64,000 bases of DNA from Lachnospiraceae bacterium AD3010 (GTDB taxonomy: Bacteria; Bacillota; Clostridia; Lachnospirales; Lachnospiraceae): positions 417,945 through 481,944 of the forward strand of contig KK211387.1 in NCBI GenBank assembly GCA_000622025.1. Direction: 5' to 3'. Below, piece after piece: positions 25,731-35,519 of the stretch. The notes under the pieces were generated by a model. It was not told the DNA's origin, did not search any database, and was given only the letters and a program-made list of their open reading frames with translations. Made by a program: the position numbers and the translations under genes. How positions within the stretch are numbered: the first letter of the stretch is position 1; each line of letters starts with the position of its first letter.

Positions 25731-27017
25731 ATGAAAAAGAAAAGCTTGGCAGTCCTGTTGACGGTATTATTAACATTTCTTGCAGTATCAGCTCTTTCGG
25801 GGTGCGGTAAAAAGAGCGCCGGCGGCAGTAATGAACTCACATTGTGGACCCATAATGATGAGGACAGCTGGAATGAATCTTACCAGAATATCGTTTCGTC
25901 ATATATGGCACAGCATCCTGATGTGAAGATAAATATAGAGTCTTTTCCCTATGATGAATATGAGTCAAAGGTGCAGACAGCGCTTATGTCCAAGGAGGGC
26001 GGCGCCGATATTTATGAGCTTTGGGGAGGATGGGGTGTTGATTATGCCCCGTCTGGAGCGCTGGCAAAGCTTCCCGAAAGTATGGAAGAAAATGTAAGGG
26101 ATAAATACTTTGAGAATACATACGGTGCACTGGAAAGCAACGGTGCGCTTTACGGGATCCCGATGGAATACAATATTGAATGCGGCGGTCTCATAATAAA
26201 CAATAATGTACTTGCAGCGGCCGGCGCTTCTGTTCCCACTTCCTGGGATGATCTGAAGGTGCAGGCGAAAAAAGGCACCACGGAGGCAAACGGAGAAGTC
26301 ACGATAAAGGGCTTTGACTTTGTGAACTGGGACGGAGTGATGTACCTTTGGACCTCTATGATCCTTTCGCAGGGAAGCAACTATCTTAATCCCGACGGCA
26401 GCTTCAACGTGACGAGCCCCGAGGCAAAAAAGGCCTGGGATGAACTTGCAAAGCTCGTGACCGATGATAAAGTGACCACTCTTGCCGGACTGGATGACGG
26501 AAGTGACATAGAGGGTTATCAGGAATTATATGCGGGACAGGCAATGATGGTTCCCCGCGGACCCTGGTGTATAGCTGAGGGAATGAATGATTTCGGCCTG
26601 GAGTACGGCAAGGATTACAGCTATGTGGAGATGCCCTTCTATGCCGGAGAAAAGAAGTTCGCTACCGAGACCGGATGGTCTATGGGCGTTGCCTCAGGTA
26701 TTTCCGAAGAAAAGCAGAAGCTCGCATTTGATTTCCTTGAGTACTTTTATTCTGATGATGTCATACTCTCACACAATCTTGCCTGCGGACAGATACCGGC
26801 GAAAAAGGAAGTGGCCCGGAGTTCAGAATATGTTGAAAAGTTCCCTTATGCAAAGCCGCTTATAGGCATTCTGGACGGAGGACAGTTCATCGGTGAATTT
26901 AATACGGATGTCTTTAAGGAAAATGTGAACAATGTATTCAGCGCATACTGCAAGGGTCAGTATGAGAGTACTGACGCTGCTCTGTCAGAGCTTGAGCAGA
27001 AGCTTAATGATATGTGA
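25731..27017 (+). CDS. ABC sugar importer substrate-binding lipoprotein
   Basis: 428 aa extracellular solute-binding protein family 1. Signal peptide with lipobox LSGC, lipidation at C25, then a Ser/Gly linker and ELTLWTHNDEDSWN. Binds the oligosaccharide and delivers it to the two permeases encoded next. RBS AAGGAGG. No ATPase gene in the locus. Stop overlaps an in-frame ATG of the next gene. Confidence 0.92.
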   Translation: MKKKSLAVLLTVLLTFLAVSALSGCGKKSAGGSNELTLWTHNDEDSWNESYQNIVSSYMAQHPDVKINIESFPYDEYESKVQTALMSKEGGADIYELWGGWGVDYAPSGALAKLPESMEENVRDKYFENTYGALESNGALYGIPMEYNIECGGLIINNNVLAAAGASVPTSWDDLKVQAKKGTTEANGEVTIKGFDFVNWDGVMYLWTSMILSQGSNYLNPDGSFNVTSPEAKKAWDELAKLVTDDKVTTLAGLDDGSDIEGYQELYAGQAMMVPRGPWCIAEGMNDFGLEYGKDYSYVEMPFYAGEKKFATETGWSMGVASGISEEKQKLAFDFLEYFYSDDVILSHNLACGQIPAKKEVARSSEYVEKFPYAKPLIGILDGGQFIGEFNTDVFKENVNNVFSAYCKGQYESTDAALSELEQKLNDM

Positions 27018-27037
27018 TCCCCGGGGGAGGAAGCGTT

Positions 27038-27919
27038 TTGACAAAGAGTAACCGGCTTTTTCTTATGGCCGTACTGATACCGGTTTTTGCGGAGGCGGCT
27101 GTTTTTCTGATAATACCAATATTGGGAACGATCAGTATTTCCCTGATGGAATATAATCCTCTGGCTCACACCGTTTTTTTTCGCGGGCTTGAGAATTATG
27201 CAAAGCTGCCTTCCGATCCGGATTTTGCCATAGCACTGAAAAACACTCTGGTATTTACACTGACTGCTGTTGCCTTTAATATCGTGATCTCTCTTACGAT
27301 AGCGGTGCTTATCTGCCAGATGAAGAGCAATAAAACAAGGAGCTTTTTCAGGATGATAGTGTTCCTTCCCTGTATGGCTCCCATGGTGGCATCCGCCGTT
27401 GTCTGGGCACGGAGTATATTAAATACGAAGATAGGTCTTGTAAACCAGCTGATCCTTTTCTTCGGCGGCAAAAGCATTGCCTGGACCGGAGATGCAGACT
27501 ATGTGATGATATCCGTTATCGTTTTTACCCTATGGGCGGATCTCGGGTACAATATCATTCTTTTCTGTGCGGGGATCGACGGTATTCCTGCGGAAATATA
27601 CGAGGCTGCGGATCTGGACGGAGGAAACGGATGGCAGAAGTTCCGCCACGTTACCTTCCCTCTTCTCGGCAGGACGACCACCTTTGTGATACTTATGACA
27701 CTGATCTCCTATTTCCAGATGTTTGCCCAGTTCAGCGTTCTTTTAACAAAAGACGGGCCACAGCATTCGGGACTCGTGCTTACGAGCTATATCTATAAAA
27801 CGGCGTTTGTGTATAAGGAAATGGGCTATGCTGCCGCGATCTCCGTGGTGCTGTTTATCATTATCCTTATTGTTAGTCTGGTACAGCAACAGCTTAATAA
27901 GGTTGACTGGGAGTACTGA
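27038..27919 (+). CDS. ABC sugar importer permease (MalF/UgpA-like)
   Basis: 293 aa, six predicted membrane helices, with the EAA loop E-A-A-D-L-D-G-G-N-G-W-Q-K-F near 198-211 that contacts the ATPase. I choose the TTG at 27038 because GGGGGAGGA lies 8 nt upstream and the N-terminus (LTKSNRLF) matches the family; the ATG at 27014 overlapping the previous stop is the alternative. Partner of the next permease. Confidence 0.9.
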   Translation: MTKSNRLFLMAVLIPVFAEAAVFLIIPILGTISISLMEYNPLAHTVFFRGLENYAKLPSDPDFAIALKNTLVFTLTAVAFNIVISLTIAVLICQMKSNKTRSFFRMIVFLPCMAPMVASAVVWARSILNTKIGLVNQLILFFGGKSIAWTGDADYVMISVIVFTLWADLGYNIILFCAGIDGIPAEIYEAADLDGGNGWQKFRHVTFPLLGRTTTFVILMTLISYFQMFAQFSVLLTKDGPQHSGLVLTSYIYKTAFVYKEMGYAAAISVVLFIIILIVSLVQQQLNKVDWEY

Positions 27920-27921
27920 TT

Positions 27922-28758
27922 ATGCGATCTCTGATAAAAGGAAGGGGCTTTAAGACCAGAGCTCTTATGTTTCTCATATTGATGGCTGTGTCTGTTATCA
28001 TAGTCATCCCCTATATCTGGATGCTTTCAAATTCATTCAAGACGACGGTTGAGACTCTGACCGATCCGATGCACATAATACCGAGAGAGCCGACACTCGA
28101 CGGCTATATCAAGGTTCTGACCGGATCACCGTTCTTCAGATGGCTTGGGAATTCCTGTTTTGTAACAGGGATAAATACCATTGTGATACTCTTTACCAGC
28201 TCTCTCGTGGGTTATATTTTTGCGAGGTTCCGTTTCAAGGGCAGGAATTTTCTCTTTGCCATGCTGATGTTTACAATGATGGTACCGGCCCAGGTCACCA
28301 TGATAACCACTTTTATAATAATCGATAAGGTGGGACTTTATAACAGCGTATGGGCTCTTATCATACCTTCATTTGTCAATGTCTTCGGGATATACCTCTG
28401 CAAACAGTATTGTGAGGAGATACCGTCGGAAATGATAGAGAGTGCAAGGATAGACGGCGCAGGTAATTTCAGGATCTATCTTTCGATAGTACTTCCACAG
28501 ATAAGACCGGCACTTGGTGCCCTTGCGATATTTACCTTTATGGAATACTGGAATGACTATCTGAATCCGCTGATCTATCTGTCAAGCACAAATAAAATGA
28601 CTCTGCCGCTTGCCTTAAGCTATTTTTCGACCCAGCACTCAACGGATCTTTCTGCAACCATGGCAGCGTCATCACTTATCATGATACCTGCGTCCATCGT
28701 ATTTATCATGTTCCAGAAGCAGTTCATTAAAGGTCTGTCAATGACAGGCATGAAATAA
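27922..28758 (+). CDS. ABC sugar importer permease (MalG/UgpE-like)
   Basis: 278 aa, six helices, EAA loop E-S-A-R-I-D-G-A-G-N-F-R-I-Y in the second half. Two bp after the first permease. The last 11 codons and stop (FIKGLSMTGMK) are the first unit of a 36-bp tandem repeat. Likely energised by a shared MsmX/UgpC-type ATPase encoded elsewhere, as is common in Firmicutes. Confidence 0.92.
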   Translation: MRSLIKGRGFKTRALMFLILMAVSVIIVIPYIWMLSNSFKTTVETLTDPMHIIPREPTLDGYIKVLTGSPFFRWLGNSCFVTGINTIVILFTSSLVGYIFARFRFKGRNFLFAMLMFTMMVPAQVTMITTFIIIDKVGLYNSVWALIIPSFVNVFGIYLCKQYCEEIPSEMIESARIDGAGNFRIYLSIVLPQIRPALGALAIFTFMEYWNDYLNPLIYLSSTNKMTLPLALSYFSTQHSTDLSATMAASSLIMIPASIVFIMFQKQFIKGLSMTGMK

Positions 28759-28830
28759 ATCATTAAAGACCTGTCAACGACAGGCAGGAAATAAATCATC
28801 AAAGGCCTGTAAATGACAGGCATGAAATAA
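28723..28830. repeat. Three tandem 36-bp repeats containing the permease stop codon
   Basis: Exact 36-bp period at 28723, 28759 and 28795. Each unit encodes a version of xIKGLxxTGMK ending TAA, so the permease C-terminus plus stop is triplicated into the gap before agaS. Units 2 and 3 carry point changes (unit 3 has an additional TAA). Each contains a CCTGTCAACGACAGG-type inverted repeat. Confidence 0.9.
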
Positions 28831-28843
28831 ACGGAGGGAAAAA

Positions 28844-30001
28844 ATGATCTTAGGATACAACGAAGAAGACTTGAAGAAACAGGAAGGTATTTTTACAGCG
28901 GAGGAGATCGCGCAGCAGCCGGAAACCTGGCGGGAAACTGAGGAGATCATCCGTTCCTCAAGGGAGAAGATCGACGTTTTTATTTCGGAGGTCACCGGGA
29001 AGGGAGATTATGACATTATCCTTACCGGAGCCGGCTCCAGTGAATTTACCGGAACCGCGCTTTATCCCGCACTGCTCCGCCGTCACAGGGGGCATGTACA
29101 CGCAATCGCAACAACAGATCTGGTTGATTCTCCGGATGTTTATATCACACCGGGAAAGCCTGCCCTGCTGGTATCCTTTGCCCGTTCCGGGAGCAGCCCG
29201 GAATCTGTGGGCGCGGTGAATGTCGTTGACGAGGTATCGGACAGCATAAAGCATCTTTTCATTACCTGCAATAAGGATGGCGAGCTTGCGAAGCTTGCTT
29301 CTAAGAAGGATAATGCTCTTTCGATCCTCCTTCCGGAAAGGACCCATGACAGAAGCTTTGTCATGACCAGTAGCTTCACCAATATGTATATTGCGGCATT
29401 TCTCTGTCTTTCGGGAGATAATGAGTTCTCCTTTAATGCGGCTGTTGAAGCAGCAGCTGGATTTATAAAAGAAGGATATAAAAAGCTTGAAATGCTTGAT
29501 AATATCGAAGGTATAAAGCGGGTCGTATGTCTGGGTTCAGATGTATTAAGGGGGATAGCCCGGGAATCCGCCCTGAAGATGATGGAGATCACCGGAGGGG
29601 AAAAAATAGCAATCTGGGATACTCCGATGGGCTTTCGTCATGGGCCGAAATCCATTGTTGACAGTAATACCCTTACTATCCTGTATCTGTCAGGAAATCC
29701 CTATACCAGAAGATATGAAATGGATTTCCTCTCCGAGCTTGACCGGGACAGAAAGGGCAGCAGGATAATCGCCGTGTCGCCGGTTTACGACGGGGCAGTG
29801 GAAAGACTTGCGGATATAACGATCGTCCTGCCCTTTGAAAAGGATGCGGAAAATGATCTTATCGCTCCGGCATTTGTAACAGTGGGGCAGACAACGGCAC
29901 TCAGGCTCTCAATGGAAACCGGTCATCATCCCGATAATCCCTGTCCCTCGGGAGAGGTTAACAGGGTCGTAAAGGGCGTTACGATCTACCCGTACAAATA
30001 A
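28844..30001 (+). CDS. agaS: AgaS-family SIS sugar isomerase/deaminase
   Basis: 385 aa with two SIS (sugar isomerase) domains (~45-190 and ~215-370). Signature TAEEIAQQPETW near the N-terminus and TGAGSSEFTG, SFARSGSSPES, M-G-F-R-H-G-P-K-S are typical of AgaS, the galactosamine-6-phosphate deaminase/isomerase or tagatose-6-phosphate ketose isomerase group. Together with the BadF-type kinase and GH4 enzyme this points to galactosamine-type sugar breakdown (e.g. from mucin-like glycans); that pathway is inference. RBS CGGAGGG. Confidence 0.85.
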   Translation: MILGYNEEDLKKQEGIFTAEEIAQQPETWRETEEIIRSSREKIDVFISEVTGKGDYDIILTGAGSSEFTGTALYPALLRRHRGHVHAIATTDLVDSPDVYITPGKPALLVSFARSGSSPESVGAVNVVDEVSDSIKHLFITCNKDGELAKLASKKDNALSILLPERTHDRSFVMTSSFTNMYIAAFLCLSGDNEFSFNAAVEAAAGFIKEGYKKLEMLDNIEGIKRVVCLGSDVLRGIARESALKMMEITGGEKIAIWDTPMGFRHGPKSIVDSNTLTILYLSGNPYTRRYEMDFLSELDRDRKGSRIIAVSPVYDGAVERLADITIVLPFEKDAENDLIAPAFVTVGQTTALRLSMETGHHPDNPCPSGEVNRVVKGVTIYPYK

Positions 30002-30016
30002 GGCTTAAAAAGCCGG

Positions 30017-32248
30017 TCATCCGCAGCGCTTTCGATAATGAACCGGAAGGTGTATTGGGGATGGTGAAGGAAAAAATGAGTCATAGCTTCCGCTTTTTGA
30101 AAAGGACAGCTTATGCTCCTTTTCGGAATATGAAAGAGCTACATTACAGTATTCGCCATCCTCAAAGGAATAACCGTCTCCCTTATCAAGATACAGTGTA
30201 AAGCTTCCGTCCCGGCCTTCATACACTTCGATCACCTCAGGGATCCCGTTCTTTTCATCTGTATAGCTTATATCGGAGGAAAGCGGGATTATGGAGCCCT
30301 CCCGCACAAAAACGGGGATCCTGTCTAAGGGAGCGGCTGCGTCGATGTAAGCTCCGCCCTCGTAATGATCTCCGGTGTACATATCATACCATCCTGTGCC
30401 TTCGGGAAGATAGACCCTGCGCTTTTTTTCAGAGTCCTTTATCTCCTTAGAGCCGGGTCCATAGTACATGGGAGTATACACGGGAGCCACAAGGAGAGCC
30501 GGACCTAAAAGGTATTCATCGCATATTTTCCTTACCTTCGGATCATCGGGAAAATCAAGGAGCGGACTTCTCATAATGGGCTCACCCTTAAAATGTGCCA
30601 TTGCACCAAGGGAATAGAGATAGGGTAAAAGCCTGTATCTAAGCTTAATATGGGATACTATGGCATCATAGAAAATGTCCCCTTTACTGCCAAACTGCCA
30701 GGGCTCTCTCGGAGTATCGGTACCGTGGGAACGGAAGACCGGAAGGAAGGTGGCGAATTCAAGCCATCTCAAATAGAGCTCACGGTATCCAAGGTCGTCA
30801 ACACCATCATTATAATCGCCGTGCCAGAACCACAGGGGATTATGGGAGCTCTCATTACATCCACGGTTTTCGTATTTGTCGTTAACCACAAAAAAGCCCC
30901 CTATATCCAGGGTCCAGTAGGGCATACCCGTAAGTCCCATTTTTATGCCTTCAACGATCTGCCGCCTTAAGGTGTCGTAGGTCGCGCAGATATCTCCCGA
31001 CCAGAGAATGGTGCCGTATCGCTGTATCCCCGTATAGCCGGATCTTGTGAGATTTACAACTCTTTTCTCCGGGATATCCCTTCGCCAGCTCTCATAGATC
31101 CCCTTGGCATGATAGAGACCGTAGGAATTAAGCCTTTCCGGATCCATGGATTTTTCGGACATCTCCTTAACGACCCTGTACCTTTCACTTTCCGTTCTTT
31201 TATTTTCACCGCTCCAGTCAGCGTCGGAGAAGGGCTCGGCATTATCGCACCATAAGGCGTCCGTGCCGCTTTTCATGATCTCTTCTCTGGTCTGCTTCCA
31301 ATAAAGATTCCGGGCATCTTCCTTAAATGCATCATAGAGATTGGAATTTGGGAGAAGCAGCCCTTCAGCTTTAAACTCCGCATAATTCTCTGAATCCGTA
31401 CTCATATTTGGCCAGATGCTCACCATGAAATGAACCCTGTCCTCATGTATCTTCTGAACTGTGGCAGGAAGATCCGGATAACGCTTTTTATCGAATTTCT
31501 TCTCCCCCCATAAGCCTTCCTCCCAGCTGAACCAGTCCTGAACGATACAGTCTATGGGAATATTCCTTGACCTGAATTCGTCTACAACCTTAAGAAGCTC
31601 TGCGCTGCTTTGATATCTCTCCTTACTCTGTATATAGCCGAAGGCCCATCTCGGGAGCATGGAGGGGAGACCGGTGATATGATGATAGCAGGAGATAAGC
31701 TCCCTTATGTCTTTCCCCGTGAAAATATAATATCTGAGCTCTCTTACACATTCTATCTTAAAGCTTATCTTATTTCCTTCCGACGAAAAGACCATGGCAG
31801 ACTCTGAATCAATGAGTATGCCATAATTACCGGTTGTAACGAGAAAGGGAATGGCAATCCTCATATTGGATTCATAGAGGTATTCCTTCTTACCTCTTTC
31901 ATCATAGATCCCATCCTCATACTGCCCCATCCCAAGGAGCATTTCATCGCTTCCGATATCAAATGTAAGCTCTGCGGAAAACGCTTTTCCGACAGGGATC
32001 TTTTTCATACTGTCCGTAAAAGCGACTTCGCCGTTTGCGGTCTGCTTCCTCCTTAATGCAGTATCGTAAGGCCTGTAGCCGTAAACTGTGATGGGGGAAA
32101 AGCTGACTTTTGCCTGCCTTATCACCCTTTTACCCTCCCATAAAAAATCAATGGGCTCATTGTCCACTGTACCCTCCGGGTCTATGGAAGCCGAAGAGTA
32201 AGTCACATAGCTTATATTTTCAGTAAGCTTTTCTACCGATCCAGGCAT
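30017..32248 (-). CDS. GH31 family alpha-glycosidase (alpha-glucosidase/xylosidase)
   Basis: 743 aa, no signal peptide, so probably intracellular. GH31 N-terminal beta domain, (beta/alpha)8 barrel with nucleophile D335 in A-L-W-C-D-N-A-E-P-F, followed by conserved L-T-R-S-G-Y-T-G-I-Q-R-Y and W-S-G-D-I, then G-M-P-Y-W-T-L-D-I-G-G-F and R-S-H-G-T-D. Hydrolyses alpha-glucosides, alpha-xylosides or related sugars; subgroup not decidable by eye. Last gene of a minus-strand operon (binding protein, two permeases, GH31), 2 bp after the permease. Convergent with agaS; a short GGCTT-AAA-AAGCC palindrome lies between. Confidence 0.9.
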   Translation of the reverse strand: MPGSVEKLTENISYVTYSSASIDPEGTVDNEPIDFLWEGKRVIRQAKVSFSPITVYGYRPYDTALRRKQTANGEVAFTDSMKKIPVGKAFSAELTFDIGSDEMLLGMGQYEDGIYDERGKKEYLYESNMRIAIPFLVTTGNYGILIDSESAMVFSSEGNKISFKIECVRELRYYIFTGKDIRELISCYHHITGLPSMLPRWAFGYIQSKERYQSSAELLKVVDEFRSRNIPIDCIVQDWFSWEEGLWGEKKFDKKRYPDLPATVQKIHEDRVHFMVSIWPNMSTDSENYAEFKAEGLLLPNSNLYDAFKEDARNLYWKQTREEIMKSGTDALWCDNAEPFSDADWSGENKRTESERYRVVKEMSEKSMDPERLNSYGLYHAKGIYESWRRDIPEKRVVNLTRSGYTGIQRYGTILWSGDICATYDTLRRQIVEGIKMGLTGMPYWTLDIGGFFVVNDKYENRGCNESSHNPLWFWHGDYNDGVDDLGYRELYLRWLEFATFLPVFRSHGTDTPREPWQFGSKGDIFYDAIVSHIKLRYRLLPYLYSLGAMAHFKGEPIMRSPLLDFPDDPKVRKICDEYLLGPALLVAPVYTPMYYGPGSKEIKDSEKKRRVYLPEGTGWYDMYTGDHYEGGAYIDAAAPLDRIPVFVREGSIIPLSSDISYTDEKNGIPEVIEVYEGRDGSFTLYLDKGDGYSFEDGEYCNVALSYSEKEHKLSFSKSGSYDSFFPSPSPIHLPVHYRKRCG

Positions 32249-32250
32249 AT

Positions 32251-33078
32251 TTACCCCTTTACCGCTCCGGCGGTCATACCGGATACAATGTATTTCTGTC
32301 CGAAAAGATATACGAGAAGCACGGGAAGACTTGTTAACAGTATGTCCGCACAGACAAGGTTCCAGTCCTTAAAATACATACCGAAGAAATTATAAACCGA
32401 CAGGGTCATAGGCCACTGCTCGGATCTGTTCAGGAAATAAAGGGGCGACACAAATTCATTCCAGGTATTAAGGAAGGTAAGGACCGTTGCGGTTGCTATG
32501 GCGGGCTTTAAGAGCGGGAAGATTATAAGAAAGAATAGCCGTAAGGGTCCGCACCCGTCCACTACTGCGGCTTCATCCAGTTCCACCGGCACCTTGGCAA
32601 CAAAGCCGTGTATAAGGAAGGTCATAAAGGGAAGCTGCATTGCTGTATATAAAAGTATGATCCCGACGGCGGTATTATTAAGATGCAGAAACTGAAGGAC
32701 CTTCGTCAGTGCCACATAGTTTATCGGAAGCGTGATACCGAGGACTATGAACATATAGAGGAATTCATTTACCCTTGTCCGGTTCCTTGACAGTACGTAT
32801 GCGGCGAGGGCTGCCAGAAACACACAGAGTACCACGGAGCCTAAGGAATAGATAAGGCTGTTTAAGAAGGAGGTTACAAGCTTCCCCTTTTCTATTACCG
32901 TTAAAAGGTTACTCCACTGTATGGGAAGCTCCGGGAGGAAGAGATTCATCTTTGACGCAGCCTTCTTATCCTTTAAGGCATTAAACAGAATGAGAAGAAG
33001 AGGGATCAGGCAGACTGCGGAAAAGATCCAGGCTATAAGGTTTCTGATGATCGTCAATATGGTTTTTTTTACTTTCAT
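32251..33078 (-). CDS. ABC sugar importer permease (MalG/UgpE-like), second locus
   Basis: 275 aa, six helices; EAA loop D-E-A-A-V-V-D-G-C-G-P-L-R. Start overlaps the preceding stop by one base (TAATG), showing coupling. Works with the permease and lipoprotein upstream; no ATPase gene present. Confidence 0.92.
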   Translation of the reverse strand: MKVKKTILTIIRNLIAWIFSAVCLIPLLLILFNALKDKKAASKMNLFLPELPIQWSNLLTVIEKGKLVTSFLNSLIYSLGSVVLCVFLAALAAYVLSRNRTRVNEFLYMFIVLGITLPINYVALTKVLQFLHLNNTAVGIILLYTAMQLPFMTFLIHGFVAKVPVELDEAAVVDGCGPLRLFFLIIFPLLKPAIATATVLTFLNTWNEFVSPLYFLNRSEQWPMTLSVYNFFGMYFKDWNLVCADILLTSLPVLLVYLFGQKYIVSGMTAGAVKG

Positions 33079-33956
33079 TATTCCACCACCTCATTTTTCG
33101 TCATTACCCTTATCATAAAAATGCCCACAAATATCATTATCACAAACATTACTGATGACAGTGCCGTTCCTACCGCATACTGACCCGTTCCGAACTTCTT
33201 AAATACAGCCGTGTAGAGAACTTCTGTGGTGGCCTTTCCGGGACCGCCGTTAGTAAGTGCATAAACCATATCAAATACCTTTAGTCCGTAGATCACGTTT
33301 AATACGGTTGTTGTGGCGAGTGTGGGAAGGATCAGCGGGAAGGTTATATAGCGGAACTTATTCCATCCTCCGGCTCCGTCTATGGCGGCTGCTTCGTAAT
33401 AGTCCGGAGAAATGGACAGTATCCCCGCGATAAGGATCGTCATTATATAACCTACTCCCCGCCAGATATCCACAGCCATTACCGATCCGAAGGCAAGCTC
33501 GGAGGATACGAGCCATTTGTTTGCAAAGATCTCAAGTCCGACGGATCTCAGGAAGGAATTCAGGAGTCCGGCCTTTGGATCCAGGATGGACTTAAAGATC
33601 ATTCCGATGATCAGAGTTGACAATACGGATGGCATAAAAACTATCCCCCGATGCATATTTAAGAGCCTTATGGATCTGGTAAGAAGGAGAGCAAGAATAA
33701 GGCCGATCACATTTTTAAGAACGGTTGTGATCAGGGTGAATTCCAGGGTGTTTGTGATGATCTTCATATAATTTTCATCTGCCGAAAAAACAGTGGTGAA
33801 GTTCTGAAAACCCACATAGTGAAGCTCGTCGGAGTAGGCCGACCAGTCCGTGAAGGAGTATCCCACACCGATAAGTCCCGGCAGGAAGAAAAACACAGAG
33901 TAAATAATCAGTGCCCCAAAGGCAAAATATCCGGGGTATATCTTATTCCTGTTCAT
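33078..33956 (-). CDS. ABC sugar importer permease (MalF/UgpA-like), second locus
   Basis: 292 aa, six helices; EAA loop E-A-A-A-I-D-G-A-G-G-W-N-K-F, C-terminal RVMTKNEVVE. Second gene of the minus-strand operon; a hairpin that probably reduces readthrough separates it from the binding protein gene. Confidence 0.92.
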   Translation of the reverse strand: MNRNKIYPGYFAFGALIIYSVFFFLPGLIGVGYSFTDWSAYSDELHYVGFQNFTTVFSADENYMKIITNTLEFTLITTVLKNVIGLILALLLTRSIRLLNMHRGIVFMPSVLSTLIIGMIFKSILDPKAGLLNSFLRSVGLEIFANKWLVSSELAFGSVMAVDIWRGVGYIMTILIAGILSISPDYYEAAAIDGAGGWNKFRYITFPLILPTLATTTVLNVIYGLKVFDMVYALTNGGPGKATTEVLYTAVFKKFGTGQYAVGTALSSVMFVIMIFVGIFMIRVMTKNEVVE

Positions 33957-33970
33957 TTCGCTTTACCTTT

Positions 33971-34010
33971 CAAAAACCGGGGCTGCCTGACCGCTGCCAG
34001 ACAGCCCCGG
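33971..34010 (-). terminator. Attenuating terminator between binding protein and permease genes
   Basis: CCGGGGCTG (minus-strand left arm, complement of 34002-34010) pairs with CAGCCCCGG (complement of 33977-33985), followed by T5 on the minus strand. 9-bp GC-rich stem: likely partial terminator giving more binding protein than permease, a usual arrangement. Confidence 0.75.
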
Positions 34011-34030
34011 AAAACAGTTTGTCTTTAACC

Positions 34031-35380
34031 TTATTTCCAGCCGGGATCCGAAGCCGCTGTCGCCTGTTCGGCCCTTAATTTATCAATATCCTTAAGAACC
34101 TCCTCGGGGCTCATCTCGCCTAAGAACATTGCGGACATATCGGCGCCGATATCCATCCAGGCGGGATTGTAATACTTAACAGATGCCTGGAAAACGGCTA
34201 CCTTCTCGGGATATCTGTCGTAGAAATCCTGAACCACCGCAGAGTATGCGGAAGGAGCGTTTGAATAGGGAAGCTGATTGAACTTACCTACGTTCTCCGT
34301 CATATATGCAAGGCTCTCATCGGAAGCCATGAACTCAAGGTACTTCTTTGCCGCGTCGATGTTTTTAGAGCCTGAGAAGATGAACCTTGAAGGGCCGCAG
34401 TAGTTAACGTTAAGAGCCTGGTTATCGCAGAGAGGATTAACGAAGTATCCGATATTGTCCTCAGGGAAGCCGGAATCCGCCGCATTGACCTCGGCGCCGA
34501 GGCCCTGATTGTAAAGAACCATTGCGTACTCACCGCTTGCTATTGAGGCAGGAGCATCAGCATATTCGTTTGACATATAGTTATCGCCAAAGTAACCCTT
34601 GTCTGCCATTTCCTTAAGCTGTGAGAACATCTTTATGAGTTCCTTGTTTCCTGCAAAGGTGTCCTCGTTATTATTGAGCTTATCGGGATATGAGGGGTCA
34701 GCCTGGGTTGCAGCAATTGCTGCCTCGGTCCAGCATACGTGATGCCATCCGTCCGAAACGCACTCATATATGGGGATTATGCCCTCTGCCTTTATCTTCT
34801 CGCATACATCTGTGAATTCGACGTAATTCGTGGGTATCTTTAAGCCGAGCTTATCAAAAAGCGAAATATTATAGGCAACAGCCCAGCAAGCCGATACATC
34901 CTGTATGGGCTGACCGTAGAGCTTTCCTCCTGCGGACAGCTCGACGGCTGCAGCGGGATCAACGTTTCCTGCCCAGCTTTCGCCTGAAAGGTCAACCGCG
35001 TTTTTCTCAACATCAAACTGGGTAACTATGGAGAACTGAGAGCTCTGGGCACCGAATATATCCGTGCATTCCCCTGAATTTATCTTTGTCATAAGAAGGC
35101 TCTCGTACTGGTCGGATGGAACTATCTGGTAATCGATCTTGATACCTGTTTCCTCTGTGAATTTTTCACCAAGCTCCATTTCCGCATCCTGGATCCAGTC
35201 CTGGCTTGCCATAAAGGTGATGGTCACATCATCGCCTGAAGAAGCTTCTCCGGCGGGGGCCGCTTTTTCGGTCGTACTCCCGGACGGAGCTTCACCCGTG
35301 GATCCTCCTTGTCCGCATCCTGCAAGCATTCCGATAACCATAGATAAAGACAGTAATGATACTAATATCTTCCTTTTCAT
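34031..35380 (-). CDS. ABC sugar importer substrate-binding lipoprotein, second locus
   Basis: 449 aa from the ATG at 35380 (MKRKILVSLL), chosen over an upstream in-frame ATG because it begins a proper signal peptide and has GGGAGGG just before it. Lipobox LAGC near residue 22, then a Gly/Ser/Ala-rich linker and VTITFMASQDW. Extracellular solute-binding family 1. First gene of the operon; divergent from the YesM/YesN pair, which probably controls it. Confidence 0.92.
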   Translation of the reverse strand: MKRKILVSLLSLSMVIGMLAGCGQGGSTGEAPSGSTTEKAAPAGEASSGDDVTITFMASQDWIQDAEMELGEKFTEETGIKIDYQIVPSDQYESLLMTKINSGECTDIFGAQSSQFSIVTQFDVEKNAVDLSGESWAGNVDPAAAVELSAGGKLYGQPIQDVSACWAVAYNISLFDKLGLKIPTNYVEFTDVCEKIKAEGIIPIYECVSDGWHHVCWTEAAIAATQADPSYPDKLNNNEDTFAGNKELIKMFSQLKEMADKGYFGDNYMSNEYADAPASIASGEYAMVLYNQGLGAEVNAADSGFPEDNIGYFVNPLCDNQALNVNYCGPSRFIFSGSKNIDAAKKYLEFMASDESLAYMTENVGKFNQLPYSNAPSAYSAVVQDFYDRYPEKVAVFQASVKYYNPAWMDIGADMSAMFLGEMSPEEVLKDIDKLRAEQATAASDPGWK

Positions 35381-35519
35381 GTTTCCCTCCCATATTCTTT
35401 TTACTGGTCTGACTGCCATTTGACAATCAACTGCCGATATGCTTACCATAAAGCAATTCCTAATTTCATAAAATGGATAAAAAAGGAATGCTGTATGTTG
35501 ATTTTTAACCGGAGGTACT

